Source: DASXHD01 sp038239005 (GTDB lineage Bacteria; Myxococcota_A; Polyangia; Polyangiales; Polyangiaceae). Taken from it: DNA of 64,000 nt. Below the pieces are notes generated by a model. The model searched no databases. It was not told the DNA's origin and saw nothing but the letters and a program-made list of their open reading frames with translations. The stretch lies in NCBI GenBank assembly GCA_038239005.1, contig JBBSFE010000011.1:1-64000 (forward strand), in the 5' to 3' direction. Below, in pieces: positions 1 to 8,497 of the stretch (the stretch's first letter is position 1; every line of letters begins with the position of its first letter). Made by a program: the position numbers and the translations under genes.

Positions 1-2
1 AA

Positions 3-122
3 CGCGAATACGAAGTCGGCAAGGAGGTTTCAAGCGATGCCCTTCGCGCGGTCAGACTCGAAAGAAAGAAGTTTCGTGGCGACTGGAACTACGCGGTCCG
101 ATCCGGAAAGCGGGACCGATAA
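3..122 (+). CDS. C-terminal fragment of an ISAzo13-like transposase (cut by window edge)
   Basis: An open frame runs in from the left edge (first full codon at 3) and stops at TAA 120-122. Its last residues contain RKKFRGDWNYAVR. The family-level memory behind the call is that ISAzo13-type transposases end in a motif close to (F)HGEWNY(T/S)I a few residues before the stop, preceded by a stretch with Lys/Arg and a short acidic helix, which matches here. Only 39 residues are visible, so catalytic residues cannot be checked and the element boundary is unknown. It could instead be the tail of another basic DNA-binding protein. Confidence 0.5.
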   Translation, partial: REYEVGKEVSSDALRAVRLERKKFRGDWNYAVRSGKRDR

Positions 123-317
123 TTTCGATCGGGCTCCTAATCGCACAGCGATTGGCACTGGCCTTGGTATGACGTCGTGGGTGCAGTCTTGAAACAAAGT
201 GCATCGCAGCCGGGTCGCGAATCGAGGACGGCGTGCCACACGCGATCCTCGCTGTTCGCTCGCTCTGCAGGGTGCGTACGAAGTCGTGCGGTGGCACATC
301 GTGGCAAGGCAAGCGAA

Positions 318-2039
318 TCAATTGACGGGAACGACTACGTCGTTGATCGGAACGATGCTCGCGCCTGCGGGATAGGCGTACGAAACGTATTTGCTCCACG
401 AGCCCGTCTCTTCCGAGCCCCACGCCCACACGGTGACGCCGAAGGGAGACGTGCTCGACATCGTGTGGAGGCCGTTGTCGCAGCTGCCTTGCGGGTCGAA
501 GTTGTGGCGCACGAGATCGATCCGCGTGAATTGGTATTTCGACGAGCCAATCGATTGCCAACTTCCGAGCTTGCCAGCGCAGTCGAGTGTGACGTCGTCG
601 CTCGATTCGCGAATTACGACGAGGTTCGTCTCGGGATACGTGGGGTCAGTAAAGAACGTGTAGTTTGCAAGGTATTCCTTGGGCGGGATCACGTTCACGA
701 ACTCAGGGTCGCCGCGGCCGAGATCGCCTCCGGAGAATGGGCTGTCGGCGCTCGTCATGTGCGCTGACATGTAGAAGGGATGGCTCGCGTCTTGTGACGT
801 GACGACGAACGGGCCCGGCGACCAGAGCGTCGCGAGCTGGCCGCGCGCGAGCGCTGTCGGTGCGCCGTCGATGTGTGGTTCGAACGTGAGCGTCGTGCCG
901 TCGACCACGCCGACGAATCGCCAAGGCACGATCTCCTCGATGTTGTTTCGATTGCGATATCGAACGCCAACGTACTCGCTGCCGAGCGCGCGAATCGCGG
1001 GGAGCTGCTGATGACCGACGTCGCATGCGTTGTCGCTCGTGCCGATGTTCATGCACGTTGCGCCGGCAAACACGGCGATGGGTTTCGTTGCCTGGATCAT
1101 GCTGCCGGTGAGATCGTCGTGCTGCGTGATTTGGAGCTCTTGCCCGGCCGAGAGTGTGTACGTGATGGGAACGTGCGTCATCGTGCCTTTCACGTCGAGG
1201 CCGGGGATGATGGCGTTCGTCGGGTCGATCGTGATCGCCGTGTCGTCTTGGGTTGCGACGAACGACAGCGTTGCGTTGGCGTACGGAACGAGCACGTCCG
1301 GATCGAATGGAGCCGTCGCGACGAAGTTGTCCTCGAACGTCGATGGGGGCAAAAGGAGCGTTGCCGCCGTGACCGCGCTTGGCCCACCGCCGTAAGGGAA
1401 AATCGCGTACGCCGCGACGGGTGCGGTTGCCGTGATGTGGAACGCGTGACCCAAGCCCGTGCCGTGAATTGCGGCATCTTCGACGGTGACGGCGGGCGTG
1501 ATGCCGGAAGGACACGATGTAAGCGTCGCTCCGCTGCGCGCGAGAAAGAGGATCGCGACTTGGCCCGGTTGGAGCTGCCCGTTCGTCAGTGGTGCGTACG
1601 TGATCGATTGACCTGCGCCCGATGGAACGCGCGCGAAGAGCGCGGGGTCGAATGTCGTGCCGCCGCGGTCGACGCCGACGGTAACGGGGCTCGTCCACGT
1701 GTTGGCAACGAACGCCGCAAAGCACGCGCCGATGCCGTCGGCGATCACGTCCGGGTCGATCGCGTAGTACTCGCAACCGACGGTGCTCATGTGAGCCTGC
1801 GCAGCGAGGCACGCTTCGGAGCAGCCGGTGCCGTCACATCCTTGGTTCTCGTCGCAGACTTGAACGACCTTGCCGTTGCAGTCGAGCACTTCATGCAAAT
1901 CGGCCGAGCAGTGTGTGCCGCAAGTGCTGGCGTCACCGGCGTCGTGATGGACGCCGGCGTCGTTGTCGGGCGCGAGGAGACCCGTGCGCGCGCCGCACGC
2001 CAACACCATCCCGAGAGCAACGATCGCGTCCCGGCGCAT
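318..2039 (-). CDS. IgGFc-binding-type surface lipoprotein (573 aa)
   Basis: Probably an outer-surface lipoprotein of the IgGFc-binding protein family, whose ligand in bacteria is not established. The N-terminus has a short hydrophobic signal ending in lipobox VLAC at about residue 15, then an Asp/Gly/His-rich linker and a Cys-rich segment (about residues 40-90). The body, from GCEYYAIDPD (about 90) onward, is the large beta-rich region containing ANTWTSPVTV, TYAPLTNGQLQPGQVAILF and, near the C-terminus, STSPFGVTVWAWGS. It is a clear paralogue of the 619-aa protein at 54173-56032: blocks such as CEYY-DPD, ACFAA-ANTW, and GQLQPG-VAILFLA are shared in the same order. It stands alone on the minus strand, downstream of the WD40 gene (126 bp gap). 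The specific ligand is unknown. Confidence 0.85.
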   Translation of the reverse strand: MRRDAIVALGMVLACGARTGLLAPDNDAGVHHDAGDASTCGTHCSADLHEVLDCNGKVVQVCDENQGCDGTGCSEACLAAQAHMSTVGCEYYAIDPDVIADGIGACFAAFVANTWTSPVTVGVDRGGTTFDPALFARVPSGAGQSITYAPLTNGQLQPGQVAILFLARSGATLTSCPSGITPAVTVEDAAIHGTGLGHAFHITATAPVAAYAIFPYGGGPSAVTAATLLLPPSTFEDNFVATAPFDPDVLVPYANATLSFVATQDDTAITIDPTNAIIPGLDVKGTMTHVPITYTLSAGQELQITQHDDLTGSMIQATKPIAVFAGATCMNIGTSDNACDVGHQQLPAIRALGSEYVGVRYRNRNNIEEIVPWRFVGVVDGTTLTFEPHIDGAPTALARGQLATLWSPGPFVVTSQDASHPFYMSAHMTSADSPFSGGDLGRGDPEFVNVIPPKEYLANYTFFTDPTYPETNLVVIRESSDDVTLDCAGKLGSWQSIGSSKYQFTRIDLVRHNFDPQGSCDNGLHTMSSTSPFGVTVWAWGSEETGSWSKYVSYAYPAGASIVPINDVVVPVN

Positions 2040-2165
2040 CCGTCATAGTCGCACGACTTCGCCCCGAGGCCACTCACCGCAAGCCCCCAGCCATATTCAG
2101 GCGCGAGGTCCGTGGAGTCAGCTGCGAAGGTGACGTCGCTCACCACCTCGTGCTGGGCTACATGA

Positions 2166-3032
2166 TTATTTGAGGCGCCAAACGCAGATGCGGTTGTCGT
2201 TGCCGCCCGTGACCAGGCGTTTGCCGTCGAACGAGAAGCGAAGGCAGCTCATGCCTTTCACGTGACCGGTGATGGGCTCGATGATCTTGCCGCTTGCGAC
2301 GTCGAACAATGCGGCAGCGCGTGCGCCTGCGGCGGCGACGTATTTGCCGTCGGGCGAGATCGACATCGTCATGATCGTGCTGCCGAAGCCGCTCAGCGTC
2401 TTGAAGCGTTGTCCGTTCTTCGACCAGATGATGATGCTCTTGTCCCGGCCGCCGCTGATGAAGAAGCGCCCGTCGTCGGAGCGTTCGACGACCTCGACCC
2501 AACCTTTGCCGGGCGACGCGGATATTTCTTTGTCGTTGTCGATATCGAAGAAGTGAACGACGCCGTCCGTGCCGGCGTGCACGGCGAGCTTTCCGTCGGG
2601 CGAGATCGCGGCGCCGAGCACGAAGCTTTTCGCGGCGCGAAATCCGGCGAGGCGTTTTCCGGTGTCGAGATCCCACGCTTGCAAGAAATCGTTTCGCGCA
2701 GCGGTGAGGGCGCGCTTGCCATCCAGGCTGAGCGAGATGCGCGTGACGATGCCCTCTTCGGTTTTCGCCGTGTGCTGCACCTTGCCGGTCTTTGCGTTCC
2801 AGACGTCGAAGACGCAATCGCCTCCCGCGGCGACGACGCGTTTGCCGTCAGCGGAAGAGCGCGCAGCATGCACGATGCAACCGAGCGGCTCGCGGTACGT
2901 CCGCACTTCGCGTCCGCGGAGGTCGACCAACCACACACCGGCGAACCCACCGAGCAGCACGTGCTTGTTATCGGGCGCGAGCTCGACGCTGTGCACGTGT
3001 CTGCGTATCGGGATGTCGTGCTCGAGCTCCAT
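2166..3032 (-). CDS. WD40-repeat beta-propeller protein (288 aa)
   Basis: Seven successive repeats of about 40 residues are visible, each with an S(x)DGK/R turn followed by an aromatic-rich strand (for example NAKTGK, DLDTGK, NGQR and a last VWR), which is the count needed to close one seven-bladed propeller. There is no signal peptide or enzymatic domain, so it should be a cytoplasmic scaffold. The ATG giving MELEHDIP is preferred over the TTG six codons upstream because the first blade begins just after it. It is divergent from the secreted protease gene at 3071, with about 38 bp between them. The partner is not indicated by the sequence. Confidence 0.85.
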   Translation of the reverse strand: MELEHDIPIRRHVHSVELAPDNKHVLLGGFAGVWLVDLRGREVRTYREPLGCIVHAARSSADGKRVVAAGGDCVFDVWNAKTGKVQHTAKTEEGIVTRISLSLDGKRALTAARNDFLQAWDLDTGKRLAGFRAAKSFVLGAAISPDGKLAVHAGTDGVVHFFDIDNDKEISASPGKGWVEVVERSDDGRFFISGGRDKSIIIWSKNGQRFKTLSGFGSTIMTMSISPDGKYVAAAGARAAALFDVASGKIIEPITGHVKGMSCLRFSFDGKRLVTGGNDNRICVWRLK

Positions 3033-3070
3033 CGCTTCCAAGCGTAGCAAAGTACAGGTATTAACCGTGG

Positions 3071-3691
3071 ATGCGCGCGCTCGTTGTCGTGGTGGCGCTT
3101 GCTGCGGTGTTTCTGGTCATTCCGAGCGAAGCACGCGCCGATCGGGAGCCTGTTTTCCCGATTGACGTCGCCGTCACGACCGACGAAAACGGCGCCGTCG
3201 TGGACCGCGCCTGGCTCGATCGCGAGGTCGCCGTGGCCGAGCGAATCTTCGGCGCACTGGGCGTTCACCTGCGAATCAACCACGTCCGGTCGCTCGGCAC
3301 GGAGCTCGCGCGCATCGAAGATCCGCGCATGCGCGACAAGTTCGCGCCGCTCGTGACCGCGCACGAAGTGCAAGTGTTCGTCGTGCGCTCCCTCCGCGAC
3401 GACGCCGAAGTCGGCCTCTACCGCCGCGGCGTCACGTGGGATTCGCGCACATCACCGAGCCACCGCTACGTCATCATCGCGGCCGACGCGAGCGCCTCGA
3501 CACTCGCCCACGAATTCGGCCACTACTTCGGCATCCAGCCACACTCGACGGTGCGCAACAACTTGATGAGCTACGACCGAGATGAAGCGCTCGTATTCTT
3601 GGACGCCGCACAGAAGGCGCTCGTGAAGTCGACGGCCAATACGCTCCGCATGAGTGGTGGTCTCACCGTCCTCGACTGGCTCGTACCGTAA
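3071..3691 (+). CDS. Secreted zinc metalloprotease-like protein (206 aa)
   Basis: A classic signal peptide (residues 1-23, hydrophobic VVVVALAAVFLVI then A-R-A) precedes a small domain with HEFGHYFG at 147-154 and a Met-turn-like NLMSY at 164-168, the arrangement of metzincin-type zinc proteases. His147 and His151 should bind zinc and Glu148 should be the base. The usual third ligand position (HExxHxxGxxH/D) is shifted: the next His is 158, one residue late, so the third ligand is uncertain. No propeptide cysteine switch is evident. It is monocistronic, followed by a GC-rich hairpin. It could be an uncharacterised peptidase family; activity is inferred only from the motif. Confidence 0.7.
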   Translation: MRALVVVVALAAVFLVIPSEARADREPVFPIDVAVTTDENGAVVDRAWLDREVAVAERIFGALGVHLRINHVRSLGTELARIEDPRMRDKFAPLVTAHEVQVFVVRSLRDDAEVGLYRRGVTWDSRTSPSHRYVIIAADASASTLAHEFGHYFGIQPHSTVRNNLMSYDRDEALVFLDAAQKALVKSTANTLRMSGGLTVLDWLVP

Positions 3692-3718
3692 GGAGCGCTC
3701 ACGGGTACGAGGTGGCGC

Positions 3719-3745
3719 GGGCCAGGCCAGTGGCATGGCCGGGCC
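3719..3745 (+). terminator. GC-rich hairpin after the metalloprotease gene
   Basis: GGGCCAGGCC pairs with GGCCGGGCC around an eight-base loop, eight base pairs with one A-G mismatch. It starts 27 bases after the protease stop codon. No T-tract follows, so it may be a factor-dependent terminator or a dispersed palindromic element. A near-identical 16-mer lies at 19385-19400. Confidence 0.35.
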
Positions 3746-3804
3746 AGATCAGGAGCTGCGAACCTGGCTGAAAATAGGCAGATCGTGATGGCACGCGCGT
3801 CGCA

Positions 3805-5358
3805 ATGGGCGATGACATGCTCGCTGTCGCGCTCAGTGCAAGTTTGCTTGGTCTCAATGCGTCGCTCGTGCGCGTCGAGGTGCAGGCTACGCGTGGCATT
3901 CCTTCGTTCGAGCTCGTCGGGCTTGCGGAGGCGGCGGTGCGCGAGAGTCGGGTGCGCGTCAAGAGTGCGCTCGCGCAAGTTGGCGTCGATCTTTCCGAGT
4001 ATCGCGTCATCGTCAATCTCGCGCCGGCCGACGAGCGGAAATATGGGAGCGGGTTCGACCTCGCGATAGCCGCGGCGACGATGGCCGCGCTCGGCGTTGT
4101 GCCTGCGCAATCGCTCGAAGGGGTTTTGTTTCTCGGTGAGCTCGCGCTCGGCGGCGGCGTGTACGGCGTGCGTGGCGTCTTGCCGAAGCTCATGGGGCTG
4201 CGGCGCCATGTGCGTGCTGCCATCGTGCCGACGCCGAACGAAGGCGAAGCGGCGCTCATCACCGGGCTCGACGTACGCGTTGCAGCCTCGCTCGCCGAAG
4301 TTCGCGATGGGCTGCGCGGCGCCGCGATGCCGCGCGCCAAGGAAGATGCGGCCACTGTCGACTCGGAGCCGATCGACGATCTCGCCGACGTGCGCGGTCA
4401 ACCCGCGGCGCGCCGCGCTCTCGAGATTTGCGCGGCGGGCGGCCACAATTTGCTGTTCATCGGTCCGCCCGGGTCCGGCAAGACGATGCTCGCGCGCCGC
4501 ATGCCGAGCATTCTTCCGCCGCTTGGCGCCGGTGAATCGCTCGAGGTCACTGCCGTGCACAGCATCGCCGGCGTGCTCGGCCGCGTGCGCGGGCTCGTTC
4601 GTGCGCGCCCGTTTCGCGCGCCGCACCACACCACCAGCGAACCCGGTCTGATTGGCGGCGGCGACATTCCGCGGCCCGGTGAAGTGAGCCTCGCGCACCA
4701 TGGCGTGCTCTTTCTCGACGAGCTTCCCGAGTTTCGTCGGGGCGCGCTCGAGTCGCTGCGCCAACCACTCGAAGACGGCACCGTCACGATCTCTCGCGCG
4801 CACGGCCGCGCAACGTTTCCTGCGAGGCCGCTCCTCATCGGCGCGATGAATCCGTGTCCGTGCGGGTTTCACGGTGATCCGTCGGGTCGATGCGACTGCG
4901 CCGTCGAGCGCGTGCGCACGTATCGCAGCCGGCTGAGTGGACCGCTTCTCGATCGCATCGACGTCCACGTGCGCCTTCCGCCGGTGTCGGTCACGGCGCT
5001 TCGCGCGCAAGTCCGCGGCGAGCCGAGCACGCTCGTGCGCGAGCGCGTTCATCGCGCGCGCATTCGGCAGCTCGAACGCATGCGCGAGCTGGATCTCCGT
5101 TCGTCGCTCAACGCGTATCTCGGCCCGCGCGACGTCGAGCGCACGGTTCGGCTTGGTGCAAGCGCCGAGCGCCTCCTCGCGATGGCAGCCGATCGTCTCG
5201 GCCTTTCGGCGCGAGCGCACGCAAAAGTTCAGCGGGTCGCGCGAACCATCGCAGACCTTGCCGCCGCGACCGACGTCGGTGCTGACCACGTCGCCGAGGC
5301 GATCGCATTGCGCGTCCTCGACCGCAAAACGGAGTTGTGCGGCGAAGTCGCCGCATGA
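3805..5358 (+). CDS. comM: Mg-chelatase-like AAA+ ATPase of the ComM/YifB family (517 aa)
   Basis: Homologue of ComM/YifB, the hexameric AAA+ helicase that promotes branch migration when transformed single-stranded DNA is integrated. The N-terminal ChlI-like domain begins LAVALSASLLGL and contains FELVGLAEAAVRESR-type signature residues. The Walker A motif GPPGSGKT lies at about residue 219, followed by the family blocks APHHTTSEPGLIGGG and FLDELPEF (Walker B), the AMNPCPCG motif, and the C-terminal Mg_chelatase_C region. Length matches the family (about 500 aa). Start: ATG at 3805; ATG 3817 (MLAVALS) is also possible. It ends 17 bp before recA, so the two probably form one transcript, linking recombination functions. 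Confidence 0.93.
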   Translation: MGDDMLAVALSASLLGLNASLVRVEVQATRGIPSFELVGLAEAAVRESRVRVKSALAQVGVDLSEYRVIVNLAPADERKYGSGFDLAIAAATMAALGVVPAQSLEGVLFLGELALGGGVYGVRGVLPKLMGLRRHVRAAIVPTPNEGEAALITGLDVRVAASLAEVRDGLRGAAMPRAKEDAATVDSEPIDDLADVRGQPAARRALEICAAGGHNLLFIGPPGSGKTMLARRMPSILPPLGAGESLEVTAVHSIAGVLGRVRGLVRARPFRAPHHTTSEPGLIGGGDIPRPGEVSLAHHGVLFLDELPEFRRGALESLRQPLEDGTVTISRAHGRATFPARPLLIGAMNPCPCGFHGDPSGRCDCAVERVRTYRSRLSGPLLDRIDVHVRLPPVSVTALRAQVRGEPSTLVRERVHRARIRQLERMRELDLRSSLNAYLGPRDVERTVRLGASAERLLAMAADRLGLSARAHAKVQRVARTIADLAAATDVGADHVAEAIALRVLDRKTELCGEVAA

Positions 5359-5375
5359 AAACAGGAGAAAAGAAC

Positions 5376-6404
5376 ATGCTCGAACAAATTGCAGAGAAGA
5401 TGCGCGTGCTGAAAAGTGTGATCGGCAGCGTGGAGAAACAATTCGGAAAGGGCGCCGTCATGACGCTCGGCGACGGCTCGGACACGGAGCCCGTCGCCAC
5501 GATTCCGACCGGCTCGATCGCGCTCGATCTCGCGACCGGTGTCGGCGGATATCCGCGCGGCCGCGTGGTCGAAATCTACGGCCCGGAGTCGAGCGGCAAG
5601 ACGACGCTCGCGCTCCACGCGATTGCCGAAGCGCAAAAAGGCGGCGGCGTGTGCGCTTTCATCGACGCCGAGCACGCGCTCGACGTTCAATACGCGCGCG
5701 GCATCGGCGTCGACACCGAGCGGCTGCTCGTGTCGCAGCCCGACACCGGCGAGCAGGCGCTCGAGATCACCGAGATGCTCGTGCGCTCGGGCGCGATTGA
5801 TCTCGTCGTCATCGACTCGGTTGCGGCGCTCACGCCGAAGGCCGAAATCGAGGGCGAAATGGGTGATGCGCACATGGGCCTGCAAGCGCGGCTCATGAGC
5901 CAAGCGCTCCGCAAGCTTACGGCCATCACGCACCGCACGGGCACGGTGATCGTGTTCATCAACCAACTCCGCCAGAAAATCGGCGTCACGTTCGGCAGCC
6001 CCGAGACGACCACCGGCGGCAACGCGCTGAAGTTCTATGCATCGATGCGCCTCGACGTGCGCCGCATCGGCCAAGTGAAAATCGGCGACGAGATCGTCGG
6101 CGGCCGCACGCGCGTCAAGGTTGCGAAGAACAAAATGGCGCCTCCGTTTTGCGAAGCAGAGTTCGAGATCCGCTACGGCACGGGCGTCGACACTCTAGGC
6201 GAGCTTCTCGATCTCGGCGTCAGTCGCGGGCTCGTCGACAAGAGCGGCAACCACCACGCGTTCGCGGGGACGGCGCTCGGCAACGGGCGCGAGCGCTCGC
6301 GCGACACGCTCTCGTCGAACCTCGAGATGCAGCACCAGCTGCGCACCGCCATCCTCTCGGCCGGCCCGGTCAAACCCGGCCGCCGTGTCGACGCGGAAGC
6401 GTGA
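5376..6404 (+). CDS. recA: Recombinase A (342 aa)
   Basis: RecA catalyses ATP-dependent homologous pairing and strand exchange and activates LexA-type autocleavage. The Walker A motif GPESSGKT is at residues 69-76, followed by FIDAEHALD, VIDSVAALTPKAEIEG, the loop L1 region, MSQALRKLT and FINQLRQKIGVTFG (loop L2 side), all canonical. Length is normal and there is no intein. ATG 5376 is chosen because AGGAG lies eight bases upstream; the frame is open further upstream but overlaps comM. No LexA-type box (GAAC-N4-GTTC) is visible in the short comM-recA junction, so SOS control would have to act elsewhere or through another operator. Confidence 0.97.
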   Translation: MLEQIAEKMRVLKSVIGSVEKQFGKGAVMTLGDGSDTEPVATIPTGSIALDLATGVGGYPRGRVVEIYGPESSGKTTLALHAIAEAQKGGGVCAFIDAEHALDVQYARGIGVDTERLLVSQPDTGEQALEITEMLVRSGAIDLVVIDSVAALTPKAEIEGEMGDAHMGLQARLMSQALRKLTAITHRTGTVIVFINQLRQKIGVTFGSPETTTGGNALKFYASMRLDVRRIGQVKIGDEIVGGRTRVKVAKNKMAPPFCEAEFEIRYGTGVDTLGELLDLGVSRGLVDKSGNHHAFAGTALGNGRERSRDTLSSNLEMQHQLRTAILSAGPVKPGRRVDAEA

Positions 6405-6417
6405 CGCACGCCTGGCC

Positions 6418-6451
6418 AAGGGACGTCTCTCCACAGCGAGGGACGTCCCTT
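6418..6451 (+). terminator. Hairpin downstream of recA
   Basis: AAGGGACGTC and GACGTCCCTT form a perfect 10-bp stem around a 14-base loop, beginning 13 bases after the recA stop codon. There is no U-rich tail, so intrinsic termination is unproven, but position and symmetry suit a transcript end or 3' stabilising hairpin. Confidence 0.5.
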
Positions 6452-6485
6452 GTCGCCGGCAAAGCTCCATGGTCAGGTGAAAAAG

Positions 6486-6941
6486 ATGGCTCCGAAGACT
6501 GCTGCATTGGCGGAAGTGATCGCCAACCACAACGTGCTGCTCGAGGAGATGCGCTCGCAGTTCAAAGTCGTCGTCGAGCTCGCAATCACGACGCGCGATA
6601 AAGTGACGGAGCTCAGCTCGAAGTTCGACACACTCGATGCGCGTGTAGCCCGCATCGAGCTTCGCCTCGACGCGCTCGAATTCGCCGTCCGAAAGAACTC
6701 CGAGGACATCGCGAAGAACTCCGAGGACATCCGGAAGAACTCCGAGGACATCCGGAAGAACTCCGAGGACATCCGGAAGAACTCCGAGGACATCCGGAAG
6801 AACTCCGAAGACATCGAGGCCATGCGCGTCGAGCTTCGGCAGCTCCGCGCTGATTTCGATCGTCGTGAAGAGCGCATGCGGATCGATGCGCTCGAAAAGC
6901 GAGTCGACAAGCTCGAGTCAATCGCTCGCGAGGACGCCTAG
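6486..6941 (+). CDS. Coiled-coil protein with heptad tandem repeat (151 aa)
   Basis: Highly charged, cytoplasmic-looking protein with no signal peptide. Residues about 15-60 form a helical segment rich in Leu, Glu and Arg. Residues 69-110 are six copies of the heptad (R/A)KNSEDI encoded by a near-perfect 21-bp tandem repeat. A final helix (RVELRQLRADFDRREERM) follows. The repeat period of exactly seven predicts a continuous coiled coil. ATG 6486 is chosen because AGGTGA lies eight bases upstream. Its last 24 bp overlap the end of the convergent methyltransferase gene. Function is unknown; similar repeats occur in low-complexity structural or tail-fibre-like proteins. Confidence 0.75.
   Translation: MAPKTAALAEVIANHNVLLEEMRSQFKVVVELAITTRDKVTELSSKFDTLDARVARIELRLDALEFAVRKNSEDIAKNSEDIRKNSEDIRKNSEDIRKNSEDIRKNSEDIEAMRVELRQLRADFDRREERMRIDALEKRVDKLESIAREDA
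6690..6815 (+). repeat. 21-bp tandem repeat, six in-frame copies
   Basis: The unit cggaagaactccgaggacatc is repeated with only one or two changes in the first two copies and then almost identically. Because 21 is a multiple of three, copy-number changes would alter coiled-coil length by seven residues without a frameshift. The near-identity of copies suggests recent expansion. Confidence 0.9.
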
Positions 6942-8465
6942 CTCGACGAGCTTTGGCACGCGCGTCTCGCGGAAGCGTTCGGCTTCGGCGCCGACGATCG
7001 TCTCGAGATCGTGCTTGTCCGTCACGGTGCGGTCGCCGAGCGTCAAATGCGTGAGGTCTACACAGAAAGCGCGCGTCCATTCAGCGCGTTTCACGACGTC
7101 GGCCTCGAGGGCGAGATAGAGGCCGGCGGCTTCGGTCATCGAGAGCTCTACGCCGTTGCCCATCGCGGGGGCTGCAAGCACGACGGGCACTTCCGTTGTG
7201 AACCCGCGCTGGATGATCCAGTGGTTGTATGCCGATGGAACGCTGAGCTTGCCGATGCGCATGGGCGTTTTCGTTGGCGCTTCGAGCGGTGAGATGCGCT
7301 CGCCGAGCAGGAGATGCAGCATCGCATCGCGGACGCGCGCGGGCGCGAACGACGTGCGCGCGGCGAGCGAGGTCACGGTGTCGGCGCCTTCGCCGAGAGC
7401 GGGGATGAGCGCGTCGAAGACTTCGCCTTTGTAGCGGAGCGTGTGGTTCGGCAGCGGCACTTCGCGGGCCATCGGACCTTCGTCGCCGAGCGCGCCGAAG
7501 GGCGTCGTCTCGAGGTATTCGCGCGTGATGGCGTCGGAGCGGCCTGCGCGGCCCTTGACGAACACGTCGCAGCGGAAAAACGTGTTGACTGCGAAGTCTT
7601 TCAAACCTTCGAATGCGGAGCGGTCTGTCACGCCGCGAAAGATCGGCTCGAGCGACGCTGGAATCGTGAGATCGCGATAGTTGAGATGCAGCGGCAGCTG
7701 GCCAACGAAGTACGCATCGTGCGCGGCCATTTCGGCTGCGACTTGCGCGAAGTACATCGGCACCCAGTGGGCGTGAAGGTGCTCGTGCACCACGTAGTGG
7801 AGGCTGTGGCGCTTCATGGTCTCGAGCATCGCGGTGGCCGCGGGATTGCTCTCGAAGTAGTGAGCGCCCGCTTCACGGAGTGCGTCGGCGAATTCGAGAC
7901 CTGCGCGTGCGCGATCGAGGCTGTTGCCCGTAGCCACCGCTGCGCGCGCGAGAATCAATTGTCGGAGCGGCTCGACCGGCGCCCAACCGGGGAGCGCGTT
8001 GTAGCTGACGTACGCGAGGCCGCCTGGCTTGAGCTTCCGACGGATGAAGTCGAGCACCGCAGCCCGCTTTTTTGGGCCGATCCAGCTGAGGACGCCGTGC
8101 GCGACGATGTAGTCGAAATCGGGAAGCTCATCTCGAGCGAGCTCTTCGAAGTCGCGCTCGAGAAATCTCGCTCTCTCCGTCTGCGCGCCGAGCGCGAGTG
8201 TGGTCGCAGCTGCGATGTGCGCCGCGTTCAAATCGACGCCGACGAAACGCGCGCGCGGGAAAGCGGCCGCCAGCGCGACGGTCGTGTCGCCGTGCGCGCA
8301 CCCAAGCTCGCAGTAGTCGAACTCACCTGTCGCGGGCGGCGCGAACCCGTTCAGCGCCGCGCACGCGCGAAGCCGCGACGGACTCAGGTTCTTTTCGAAG
8401 CCGCGCACGTACGCGACGTCCGTCACATATTCCTCTGCGCGGCTCACGGCTCCCACGACTAGCAT
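6918..8465 (-). CDS. SAM-dependent methyltransferase with regulatory domain (515 aa)
   Basis: Class I methyltransferase: after a short leader containing RGFEKNLSPSRLR, motif I is YCELGCAHGDTTVALA (about residues 50-65) and the acidic loop is FVGVDLNAAHI, giving the SAM site. IVAHGVLSWIGP and KPGGLAYVSYNALPGW follow. The long C-terminal part resembles the methyltransferase regulatory domain (PF10119-like) paired with this fold in deltaproteobacteria and cyanobacteria. ATG 8465 is preferred since the 82 upstream codons are Arg/His-rich and shadow the neighbouring gene. The substrate is unknown; related proteins are annotated as protein-lysine or small-molecule methyltransferases. Confidence 0.85.
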   Translation of the reverse strand: MLVVGAVSRAEEYVTDVAYVRGFEKNLSPSRLRACAALNGFAPPATGEFDYCELGCAHGDTTVALAAAFPRARFVGVDLNAAHIAAATTLALGAQTERARFLERDFEELARDELPDFDYIVAHGVLSWIGPKKRAAVLDFIRRKLKPGGLAYVSYNALPGWAPVEPLRQLILARAAVATGNSLDRARAGLEFADALREAGAHYFESNPAATAMLETMKRHSLHYVVHEHLHAHWVPMYFAQVAAEMAAHDAYFVGQLPLHLNYRDLTIPASLEPIFRGVTDRSAFEGLKDFAVNTFFRCDVFVKGRAGRSDAITREYLETTPFGALGDEGPMAREVPLPNHTLRYKGEVFDALIPALGEGADTVTSLAARTSFAPARVRDAMLHLLLGERISPLEAPTKTPMRIGKLSVPSAYNHWIIQRGFTTEVPVVLAAPAMGNGVELSMTEAAGLYLALEADVVKRAEWTRAFCVDLTHLTLGDRTVTDKHDLETIVGAEAERFRETRVPKLVELGVLASD

Positions 8466-8497
8466 GGGCGAATCCCAGGACGACCGCCAAGGCGTCG

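Noticed and set aside
30..299. 89-aa minus ORF at the left edge
   Set aside because: Arg-rich composition without motif; the opposite frame carries the transposase-like tail.
873..2048. 391-aa plus-strand ORF opposite the IgGFc gene
   Set aside because: Shadow of a clear lipoprotein gene; no plausible domain.
5228..5250. GTTC and GAAC pair near recA as a LexA box
   Set aside because: The halves are in GTTC-N12-GAAC order and spacing, not the GAAC-N4-GTTC form, and they lie within comM coding sequence.
3571..5289. 572-aa antisense ORF opposite comM
   Set aside because: Composition is Arg/Ala/His-rich with no motif, and comM on the other strand is unambiguous.
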